Source: Lutraria lutraria (taxonomy: Eukaryota; Mollusca; Bivalvia; Venerida; Mactridae). From it: DNA of 64,000 bases. Positions 29,645 to 36,366 of this stretch are shown here, in pieces (the first letter of the stretch is position 1; each line of letters begins with the position of its first letter). The notes below the pieces were generated by a model. That model had not been told where the DNA came from and made no database searches. It saw nothing but the letters and a program-made list of their open reading frames with translations. Location: contig OZ026836.1 in assembly GCA_964023205.1 (NCBI GenBank), positions 3,789,501-3,853,500 of the forward strand, written 5' to 3'. The translations under genes were made by a program, and so were the position numbers.

Positions 29645-32600
29645 TCAGTCATGTAGATAACCATAAGGCACAGTCATATGATTCTCGACCACAATACGTT
29701 TGGTATACACCGAACGAAATGTTTTGACTTGTTTCTCACTGGTCACGGTTCTGTCCTTATGACGTTTAATCCGAGAAGCATATTCAACTACGGTCGAATA
29801 ATGATGTCTGTCTTTCACACAATCCACCATCGTATTGAAATTCACTTGTTGAGTGGCATTGTAGTCTAACGTAATGCCTTTCACTTTGCATTTTTGATGG
29901 AGTTCACCGTTTTCAATGTATTCATAGCCATAGTTCTTTGGACCTAAAGCGACATATCTCACAATACGACCCTTTGGTACCTCATCTGTCCATTTTCCCA
30001 ATCGACTGGAGATAATAGGAACATTATAGCCATCAGGGTCATGAATGTACATACAACTGTCTGTGTCAAAATACAGTACTCTCTTTCCTAGAGGTTCAAG
30101 CACTTTGTACAGTTCTAATCGAGCATAAGCCGTCACAAATGAAGCCACCACAGGATTGGCTGATGAATGAGGGTCTGCTTTGTCCGATTCATCAGTGTAA
30201 TTCATTAACACGAATTCATCATGATCAAAACACTCTGCATATTTCACAGACTTTTTAGGATCGTTCAGTATTCCGTAGAACTGGTCCAATCGATGAACAT
30301 ACTCTGTTTTAGGCAAGAGGTTAGTTTGAGCATTTTTACCCCAGAGACAATTCAGCATGGTTTTGGCAAAAGCTCGTTTTCCTGGATTTTTCTCCACCTG
30401 TTGCAAACGAATTCCTTCTGCTTCAAAATAATCTTGTTTAAATTTATCTTGAGCCTCTTCCGTATCCACCCCTGGAGGATATCCACTAGCCTCTTGTTTC
30501 ATTTTCAAGTATTTGTCAATGTATTGCCGATAGACGTCCGTACTCCATTCATCCCAGTGCCATACATGATACACTTTTGATACTTGATAGCCTAAAGCAA
30601 TAGCTTTAGCCAATTCAACATGAGTCCATGTGCCATACAAGAATCGTTCATACGGGGAATGTGTACAATAATCCATCTCCTTCTCAGCACAGGTACGGCA
30701 TAGCGTAAACACCATTTTACTATTACAGTGTATGGGTAAGACAGGCATCCATAAATCTTGCGGGGGTAGAACACGGCATTTAATCAGTCCTTTGTATTTC
30801 TCAATATGCTGTTGATCAATTTGTTCTTGACTCATGATCACTGGATGACCTATCGGATAAGCCCTGTACTTGTTCACATACGGATAGAGAGAACAAATAT
30901 CCACATATTTGATTTCTTGATCGTTGTCTACTTCATGATACAGTCGGACGGCATTCGTACGACCTCCGAACAAAGCTTCCCTGGGTTGTATCGGTTCTTG
31001 ACCATGATAGAATCGTTCCACTCTTGTCTTATAGGTAGGATCCTTTTGACAACGCTGATCAAATTCACATTCCCACATGACCACAACAGGGTACCCCTGT
31101 TCTTTCAAAGACTCCAGTCGTTTATACGTATCGTGATAGGCCTGTTGCATGCTTCTCAAAGTATACGGATTGATGGTACTTCGGTTAGGAAAACAGGTGG
31201 GGCACCCATGATACCAACATCCCATGAATTCATACACGGTGTTGGTCTCTTGACAATAGCCATCCACGTAATAAGGTCCAATTTTGACTTCGCCTTTGTT
31301 ATTCAAGGCATGTCGAATATGTATCTCTTCGGTGACAGCCATCATTTGTAGCCAACGTATGCCTTTCATGGAATACCGGGTTTTATTGGGATACCCGGCA
31401 TCCGAAATCACGGCTAAACTATGAGGTGGCATGGAATTTTTGCGCCAGGCTTTGTTACACACTTGAGCTAATGTGGTAGCTTCAGTAAATGGATCTATTT
31501 GATCACTTTCCAATAATTGTTGACGAAATTCTCCACACCCGCGTCTTAAAATGTCCACATCCGATTGACAGTATTTCTCCATTTCCTTTTGAAAATCAAA
31601 TACGTCACCTTTTCTTTCATTGTACCAGGTTAAAAACTCTTCACGTCGCTCTGGTTTCATACTATCCGGTTTGTAAAAGTGTAGCGGTAAATAAGGTCCC
31701 ACATAATCTTGATACGCCAAGGTGTTTGCATAGAATGGAAACCATCCTTTGGCTAACTCGGTCAGTCCAAATGTATTGGGAAAATAGGAGAGAGGCATAC
31801 TCAGGAAACTGAGGGAGTCAATCATGCGTATTCCATGCACTCTCAATTGAATGATTTTACTACCATTCATAATCAACTGGGGTTTCGCCGTCCCCTGAGT
31901 AACCACATATCTAAGAATAAACTGAGCGTCATAGCCTTGAGCATTGTGGGCTATCACTGTCGATCCTCGATGGGTAGGGAGGAATAGCCAAGTACAGAAT
32001 TGTTGTAACGTATTTTCACCACGGAATGTCATTTGTCTGGCTTCATTCACCTCTTCACAATACTCACATGGAGTTTTCACTGACTTACACATACAGTCAC
32101 CACAAGCACGTTGAGCCACACAAAAATTAGGGATATGTTCTCCAGAATCAAAACGACATTCAAAATCAAAAAAGATGAATGGTACTTCTGGTTGTTTTCT
32201 ATTGGGTGGTTCATACGTTGGAATGTAACAGTCATGATCTGGTCCTACTATGGCTTTACAACACCTACATTTCTTTGTCCCTGGGCAAACGTGACTCCGT
32301 TTCGTTTCAATCACCTTTTGTCCACATTTCTTACAATTCCATACGGATTCACAAATGGTTTTACGTTGTTTTCCCGTTTTTGTTTTATGATTGTCAAAAC
32401 ATGCCTGACTCTGGAATAGGCGACGGCAATCCGGACATCTTATAGATTGTCCTGCTGGGCACAGGGTGTGAGCATAACACTGACAAATATGGCTACACTG
32501 GTGTCCTTCACGGTGATCATAACCGACATCACACCATTCACAATAATAACTCCGCCCGAGAAATCCGGTAATGGATACAATACAGTCATAATGATTATCA

Positions 32601-33436
32601 TGGTGAAAGATATGAATCACACGACTTTTTTCAGTCATAGCGGGTGGTTTGAATAACAATTCACTTCCATAATGTTGTGGATGGATTTTAATCACATAGC
32701 TGGGATAGATATAGTCCTGTAGTTTTTGGTATTCTTCTATACCACACGACTGATCCGATGAAATACCCACTTGCTTTAATAATGCTTCAGCTTCGTATTT
32801 TTGAAGATTTTTCTTAGACTGACGTATAAGACCCCATCGTTTTTTCCATTCCGGGGTTTGATTTTCATCCACTTTGCACCGTCCTACCACAATCGATCTA
32901 GCTAAACACATAGAGTCCTTACTATTGTCAATACACACAACACTTGTCTTTGACTTCCGCATACTGGATAAGTTTGGTGCTTTAAACGTTTTCTTTCCGG
33001 ATCCCTGTGGCATAGCAATATGCGTAATTTCCATCTGTGCCGCCCCATCATGAATTTTAAATTGACGGTTACTCTGTGCCACACGTTCAATTTCATCCAA
33101 TAATGTATCTCCACTAATACGAGATGCCCTATTAAACGGAACATGTATTCCAAAGTCCAAATCAGGATGTAGAATAGATACTCGAACTCGATCATTTGAT
33201 CTCACTTCACATCTCTTGTAGAGTTGATCCATCATATCATTAAACAACCTGTTTGTAAATTCAAACGATTGATTATACGGCTGAAATGTCACATCATATA
33301 CTTTGGATTGAGTCTTGAATTTTCTTGACTTTCTTTCCATGCGTGACTGTATGTCATAATAGTCGCGCACAGGCTCAACCTTACTTCGTTTAGTTGGAGG
33401 TTCATCCTCACCACTAGTACTGTCGGTATCTGACAT
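29645..33436 (-). CDS. POLB: Protein-primed DNA polymerase B (POLB, 1263 aa)
   Basis: Replicates the element by protein priming. Counted from ATG 33436: a zinc-binding region with many Cys/His pairs at about 299-404 (CEWC, CPDC, CKKC, CRCC); exonuclease motifs FFDFE (about 422-426), HNAQGYD (about 497-503) and YCQSDVD (about 622-628); polymerase motif A DICSLYP (about 846-852), B KTMLNCLWG (about 1025-1033) and C YFDTDS (about 1122-1127). All catalytic acids are present and the frame is unbroken. The frame is open to 33502 (GTG) with another ATG at 33490, but a TATA box at 33464-33472 places the start of transcription just before 33436, so that ATG is chosen. It opens an acidic, then basic tail (SGEDEPPTKRSK) that may be a nuclear signal. 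Confidence 0.97.
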   Translation of the reverse strand: MSDTDSTSGEDEPPTKRSKVEPVRDYYDIQSRMERKSRKFKTQSKVYDVTFQPYNQSFEFTNRLFNDMMDQLYKRCEVRSNDRVRVSILHPDLDFGIHVPFNRASRISGDTLLDEIERVAQSNRQFKIHDGAAQMEITHIAMPQGSGKKTFKAPNLSSMRKSKTSVVCIDNSKDSMCLARSIVVGRCKVDENQTPEWKKRWGLIRQSKKNLQKYEAEALLKQVGISSDQSCGIEEYQKLQDYIYPSYVIKIHPQHYGSELLFKPPAMTEKSRVIHIFHHDNHYDCIVSITGFLGRSYYCEWCDVGYDHREGHQCSHICQCYAHTLCPAGQSIRCPDCRRLFQSQACFDNHKTKTGKQRKTICESVWNCKKCGQKVIETKRSHVCPGTKKCRCCKAIVGPDHDCYIPTYEPPNRKQPEVPFIFFDFECRFDSGEHIPNFCVAQRACGDCMCKSVKTPCEYCEEVNEARQMTFRGENTLQQFCTWLFLPTHRGSTVIAHNAQGYDAQFILRYVVTQGTAKPQLIMNGSKIIQLRVHGIRMIDSLSFLSMPLSYFPNTFGLTELAKGWFPFYANTLAYQDYVGPYLPLHFYKPDSMKPERREEFLTWYNERKGDVFDFQKEMEKYCQSDVDILRRGCGEFRQQLLESDQIDPFTEATTLAQVCNKAWRKNSMPPHSLAVISDAGYPNKTRYSMKGIRWLQMMAVTEEIHIRHALNNKGEVKIGPYYVDGYCQETNTVYEFMGCWYHGCPTCFPNRSTINPYTLRSMQQAYHDTYKRLESLKEQGYPVVVMWECEFDQRCQKDPTYKTRVERFYHGQEPIQPREALFGGRTNAVRLYHEVDNDQEIKYVDICSLYPYVNKYRAYPIGHPVIMSQEQIDQQHIEKYKGLIKCRVLPPQDLWMPVLPIHCNSKMVFTLCRTCAEKEMDYCTHSPYERFLYGTWTHVELAKAIALGYQVSKVYHVWHWDEWSTDVYRQYIDKYLKMKQEASGYPPGVDTEEAQDKFKQDYFEAEGIRLQQVEKNPGKRAFAKTMLNCLWGKNAQTNLLPKTEYVHRLDQFYGILNDPKKSVKYAECFDHDEFVLMNYTDESDKADPHSSANPVVASFVTAYARLELYKVLEPLGKRVLYFDTDSCMYIHDPDGYNVPIISSRLGKWTDEVPKGRIVRYVALGPKNYGYEYIENGELHQKCKVKGITLDYNATQQVNFNTMVDCVKDRHHYSTVVEYASRIKRHKDRTVTSEKQVKTFRSVYTKRIVVENHMTVPYGYLHD

Positions 33437-33463
33437 GATTATGATCTTAAAACTTCTCCGCCG

Positions 33464-33472
33464 TTTTTTATA
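33464..33472 (-). promoter_or_regulatory. TATA box of the polymerase gene
   Basis: TATAAAAAA on the minus strand, 28-36 nt upstream of the ATG at 33436, followed by CGGCGGAG. It decides the polymerase start codon. Confidence 0.6.
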
Positions 33473-33504
33473 GTTCGGGTTCAAGGTCATAACGCGTGAC
33501 ACTC

Positions 33505-33512
33505 TATAAAAG
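33505..33512 (+). promoter_or_regulatory. TATA box of the zinc-knuckle gene
   Basis: TATAAAAG on the plus strand, 34-41 nt before the ATG at 33546. With the minus-strand box at 33464-33472 it forms a compact divergent promoter; a TCAAGGTCA site lies between them (33481-33489). Confidence 0.65.
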
Positions 33513-33545
33513 ACGTACGCTCCGTCCGTTTTTTATCATTTCAAC

Positions 33546-33896
33546 ATGAGCGATCCTAAAATGAACCAAGTTGAAGAGAACCGAGATCAAACTTTGATGT
33601 ATTCATTAAAGAAGAAAATTAAAGAGCTTAACAACTTAGCGGATCAGCTCTGTGGACAGAAAAATGTAACATGGGATCATATCAAGTGTTATCGTTGTGG
33701 AAAGAAAGGACATTATTCTACAAGCTGTACGGAACCCTTCAACAATGAATGCTTTTATTGTCATGAACAAGGACATTTCATCGCAGACTGTCCTAAGAAA
33801 CAAGGTGAACAGGTCGATCTACAGGACGCAGAACAGAGTAAGAAAAAACGTAAATACAAAAAGAATCCAACAAAAACTGTGAGTGACTTTGTGTAA
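33546..33896 (+). CDS. Nucleocapsid-like protein with two CCHC zinc knuckles (116 aa)
   Basis: Two perfect C-x2-C-x4-H-x4-C knuckles: CYRCGKKGHYSTSC (residues 49-62) and CFYCHEQGHFIADC (about 70-83), the type in retroviral nucleocapsid and cellular single-strand nucleic-acid-binding proteins. The N-terminus is a short charged helix, the C-terminus Lys-rich (KKKRKYKKNPTK). It is divergent to the polymerase from a shared promoter and ends at AATAAA (34001). Binding of single-stranded DNA or RNA during replication or packaging is inferred. It could have been captured from a host CNBP-like gene or a retroelement. Confidence 0.85.
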   Translation: MSDPKMNQVEENRDQTLMYSLKKKIKELNNLADQLCGQKNVTWDHIKCYRCGKKGHYSTSCTEPFNNECFYCHEQGHFIADCPKKQGEQVDLQDAEQSKKKRKYKKNPTKTVSDFV

Positions 33897-34000
33897 TCCA
33901 GACAATGTGTTGGACAATGTGTTGGACAATTGTGTATAAATTGGAGACTAAGTGAGTTGTATTGTGTTGTACTTTGTTGTACTTTATAAATGTTTTCAAA

Positions 34001-34006
34001 AATAAA
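34001..34006 (+). terminator. Polyadenylation signal of the zinc-knuckle gene
   Basis: AATAAA 105 nt after the stop codon, followed by a TG-rich stretch (ATATGCTTTTGTCTTTG). This is the only plus-strand gene of the element with an ordinary polyadenylation signal. Confidence 0.65.
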
Positions 34007-34071
34007 ATGATAGACAATGTAATATGCTTTTGTCTTTGCTTGAGATATAAAACGAATCTAACACATATGGT

Positions 34072-34087
34072 GGCCCTAATAAGGGCC
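34072..34087 (-). terminator. Histone-type 3' stem-loop of the 74-aa gene
   Basis: Minus-strand GGCCCTTATTAGGGCC, 10 nt after the stop codon, preceded by CCAAC and followed by ACC, as in the other copies. The 6-bp stem is perfect; the loop is UAUU rather than UUUC. A purine-rich CAAGCAAAGACAAAAGC follows about 30 nt later. Confidence 0.6.
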
Positions 34088-34097
34088 GTTGGGTAAT

Positions 34098-34322
34098 TCA
34101 TTGCATTTCTGCAAGAAATAGGTATCGCCAATAGTTGGCTCTCAAATCCTCATCATAAAAGATGGCAAGGTCAGGGTATAAATTACCCATCTTGATATCC
34201 ATCTTCACTTCTACACATGCATCTTGGAATTCAGACAAGTCTGGGTACAAATTGCCCATCTTGACCACCCAAACATCTTCTTGTTCAGGTTCATCAGAAG
34301 AACTTTTCAAGCAGTTGCCCAT
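34098..34322 (-). CDS. N-acylated protein with two LYPDL late-domain motifs (74 aa)
   Basis: Starts MGNCLKSSS: Gly2 is a myristoylation site, Cys4 a palmitoylation site and Ser at position 7 fits the N-myristoyltransferase consensus, so membrane attachment is likely. Two repeats follow, KMGNLYPDLSEF and KMGNLYPDLAIF. LYPDL fits the LYPxL motif that binds ALIX and recruits ESCRT-III for budding in retroviruses and other viruses (family knowledge). The protein is small, acidic and without a membrane segment. It is divergent to the 107-aa gene across a CCAAT array and ends at a histone-type stem-loop. A matrix-like egress factor is the inference. Confidence 0.7.
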   Translation of the reverse strand: MGNCLKSSSDEPEQEDVWVVKMGNLYPDLSEFQDACVEVKMDIKMGNLYPDLAIFYDEDLRANYWRYLFLAEMQ

Positions 34323-34382
34323 GTTGAATCATGAAACATAAATGAGCTATGGAACATGAGAAAAACACTGACCTAGAACAGA

Positions 34383-34459
34383 CCAATGAAATGCCAGTAA
34401 AATAGACCAATGAAATACCGTTAAAATGGACCAATGAAATACTGTTAAAATGGACCAAT
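34383..34459. promoter_or_regulatory. Four CCAAT boxes at exact 24-bp spacing, divergent promoter
   Basis: GACCAATGAAAT at 34381, 34405 and 34429, then GACCAATCAGAG at 34453: CCAAT starts at 34383, 34407, 34431 and 34455. Each matches an NF-Y site. The array lies between the divergent 74-aa and 107-aa genes, both ending at histone-type stem-loops. No clear TATA box is seen for either gene. Confidence 0.7.
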
Positions 34460-34523
34460 CAGAGTCCTTGTATCATATGAGAGCCAGTGACCTTACCTTG
34501 ATCTAATTTCATTCTGTATCAAG

Positions 34524-34847
34524 ATGTCGCAACGCACGCTTAACATTATTAAGAGAAAGTATACAACCTTAGGGTTGTATATTGAACAACTGGAGATGCA
34601 GTTAGAAGAGTTGAGGTTGGAGGTGAAGACCCTAAGAGAGGGGAAACAGTTCGCGGAGGAGGTTGTGGTCAGCTCTGGGGAAGAGGACTGGGGGGATACC
34701 CCTCAAGAATCAACCCCAGAGAACTGGGAAGATGAACTGGTAGAGGTTCCGTCGAACCTCTACCAACCTACACCGGACCCGAAGGATGTCCAGAAATGGG
34801 ACAAGTGGTGTCCTGCTTGTATGGGGAGATGCGGTCAACGCCATTAA
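34524..34847 (+). CDS. Coiled-coil acidic protein with Cys/His tail (107 aa)
   Basis: ATG at 34524. Residues about 15-45 form a coiled coil (LYIEQLEMQLEELRLEVKTL); the centre is acidic (VVSSGEEDWGD, ENWEDEL); the C-terminus is WDKWCPACMGRCGQRH, a possible zinc-binding tail recalling the Cys-rich end of the 157-aa protein. No family recognised. It is followed 20 nt downstream by tandem histone-type stem-loops and is transcribed from the CCAAT-array promoter. A 13-bp inverted repeat spans its stop codon. Plausibly a regulatory dimer; unproven. Confidence 0.65.
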   Translation: MSQRTLNIIKRKYTTLGLYIEQLEMQLEELRLEVKTLREGKQFAEEVVVSSGEEDWGDTPQESTPENWEDELVEVPSNLYQPTPDPKDVQKWDKWCPACMGRCGQRH

Positions 34848-34860
34848 TCCCCATACAAGC
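34815..34860 (+). repeat. 13-bp inverted repeat spanning the stop codon
   Basis: GCTTGTATGGGGA (34815-34827) and its perfect complement TCCCCATACAAGC (34848-34860), with a 20-nt loop that contains the end of the 107-aa gene. It lies 7 bp before the histone-type stem-loops and would form a strong hairpin in the mRNA. Confidence 0.7.
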
Positions 34861-34866
34861 ACCAAC

Positions 34867-34904
34867 GGTCCTTTTCAGGACCACCAACGGCCCTTTTCAG
34901 GGCC
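34867..34904 (+). terminator. Tandem histone-type 3' stem-loops of the 107-aa gene
   Basis: GGTCCTTTTCAGGACC (34867-34882) and GGCCCTTTTCAGGGCC (34889-34904), each preceded by CCAAC. CAGAAAGAAT (34918-34927) follows 14 nt after the second stem, at the expected place and with the expected purine composition of a U7-binding element. No AATAAA follows in the next 150 bp. Confidence 0.75.
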
Positions 34905-35150
34905 CCCCATACAATTCAGAAAGAATCACTCTCATATTGTCAATATTACTAGTATATTTACATTCCTATCTGATAACACCAAATACAAATAGACGGTGTG
35001 AGGTAAGTTAAACATTTCCTACACATATAAGTGATAGTATGATGTGTACAATCATTTTCAACAAATATAAGTGCTGTGATTGTACAAAGTATTTCCCCCA
35101 CAAATATAAGTGTTAGTATGTGATGTACAATCATTTTCAACAAATGTCTG

Positions 35151-35417
35151 CAAATTGCTGTGATAGTATAATGTGTACAGTGTTCAAATTGCTGTGATAG
35201 TATAATGTGTACAGTATTCAAATTGCTGTGATAGTATTAAGTGTACAGTCTGCAAAGTGCTGTGATAGTATTAAGTGTACAGTCTGCAAAGTGCTGTGAT
35301 AGTATAATGTGTACAGTGTTCAAAGTGCTGTGATAGTATAATGTGTACAGTCTGCAAAGTGCTGTGATAGTATTAAGTGTACAGTATTCAAATTGCTGTG
35401 ATTGTATAATGTGTACA
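35151..35417. repeat. 34-bp direct repeats, 8 copies
   Basis: Units starting CAAATTGCTGTGATAGTATA and ending in GTGTACAG plus four variable bases repeat at exactly 34 bp from 35151; the eighth is partial. Diverged copies reach back to about 35025. It lies between the 107-aa and 241-aa genes, upstream of the 241-aa promoter. Function unknown; an enhancer or a replication/packaging site are options. Confidence 0.85.
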
Positions 35418-35577
35418 AAGCATATCTACAATATAACCTTGACCTTGACGTGTCAAACACTTGTTAAAAAAACTTGAAGTGTCACACTTGTAAAAACTTG
35501 AAGTGTCACACGTATTCAAAAAAACTTCTCACAATTGACCTTGACCTAATAGAACACTGGCGCGTGCAGGCAAAAAG

Positions 35578-35585
35578 TATAAATA
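35578..35585 (+). promoter_or_regulatory. TATA box of the 241-aa gene
   Basis: TATAAATA, 36-43 nt before the ATG at 35621. TCAAGGTCA sites (minus orientation) lie upstream at 35440-35448 and 35536-35544. Confidence 0.7.
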
Positions 35586-35620
35586 CCCCCGGCGCAGACA
35601 CTATTTTTTCATTATCTAGC

Positions 35621-36346
35621 ATGGAGTCCTTCAACATGCCATACGATATATTGAGAGAAGCACTAGAATCATCTGAGTTGATAGACCCGAATGCGGGTAT
35701 GCATTACAACCAGCCGAAGTACAACCAGCCAAAGTACGGTCAACTACAGTATAGGCAGCCACAGTACAGCCAATACAGTCAACCACTGTACAGCCAATAC
35801 AGTCAACAGTCCATGGTAGATGTACAGCCTATGGTAGATGTACAGCCGATACAACCCATGGTAGATGTACAACCCACTATGACGAATACACAACCCATGG
35901 TAGATGTACAACCCACTATGACGAATACACAGCCTATACAACCTATGACGAATACACAGCCTATGGTAGATGTACAACCCACTATGACGAATACACAGCC
36001 CTCTATGGCGAATACACAGCTTATGACGGATAAACAGTCTAATACAATTACAAAGCCTACAACGGGATTGTCTGTTCTACAAGGTATCAAGGAAGAAATG
36101 GTACAGATGAATCAAGTCATGCAAGAGATGGTCAGACTCATGAAAAATCAAGAAGTACGGTTTAAGCCACAAGAAATGATTGTACCTGTACAGTTTATGT
36201 ATGATTCAAAGAAACGAAAACATGAGCATGAGAAAAAGAAACCGGAGCATGACAAAAAGAAACCGGAGATGACAGAAACGAAGAAACGAAAACATGATCT
36301 TGAGAAACAACCTCGGGGCAAGTATGGTAAAGAAATAAAGAAATGA
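35621..36346 (+). CDS. Low-complexity Gln/Tyr-rich repeat protein with coiled coil and basic tail (241 aa)
   Basis: ATG at 35621 is set by the TATA box; the longer frame from 35474 begins with TTG upstream of that box. Residues about 30-70 are a Tyr/Gln-rich, prion-like tract (YNQPKYNQPKYGQ, YSQYSQPLYSQYSQ). Next come tandem repeats of PMVDVQPTMTNTQ, coded by in-frame DNA repeats (35815-36030). A short coiled coil (IKEEMVQMNQVMQEMVRLM) and a very basic tail with KKRKHEHEKKK follow, a likely nuclear signal. It reads into the right TIR and ends at its stem-loops. It may phase-separate or bind nucleic acid (inference). Confidence 0.7.
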   Translation: MESFNMPYDILREALESSELIDPNAGMHYNQPKYNQPKYGQLQYRQPQYSQYSQPLYSQYSQQSMVDVQPMVDVQPIQPMVDVQPTMTNTQPMVDVQPTMTNTQPIQPMTNTQPMVDVQPTMTNTQPSMANTQLMTDKQSNTITKPTTGLSVLQGIKEEMVQMNQVMQEMVRLMKNQEVRFKPQEMIVPVQFMYDSKKRKHEHEKKKPEHDKKKPEMTETKKRKHDLEKQPRGKYGKEIKK

Positions 36347-36366
36347 AGATCCGACTAACAGTCACA

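Noticed and set aside
30221..32656. Plus-strand open frames of 60-180 codons opposite the polymerase
   Set aside because: They are antisense shadows of a strongly constrained long gene and have no known domains.
33437..33502. Upstream extension of the polymerase (ATG at 33490)
   Set aside because: It lies upstream of the TATA box at 33464-33472; the ATG at 33436 fits the promoter.
34415..34525. TATA box for the 107-aa gene (TATCATATG near 34471)
   Set aside because: It is a weak match and badly spaced from the ATG; the CCAAT array is the better-supported promoter element.
35474..35620. Upstream extension of the 241-aa Polinton protein
   Set aside because: The extended frame begins with TTG and lies upstream of the TATA box at 35578.
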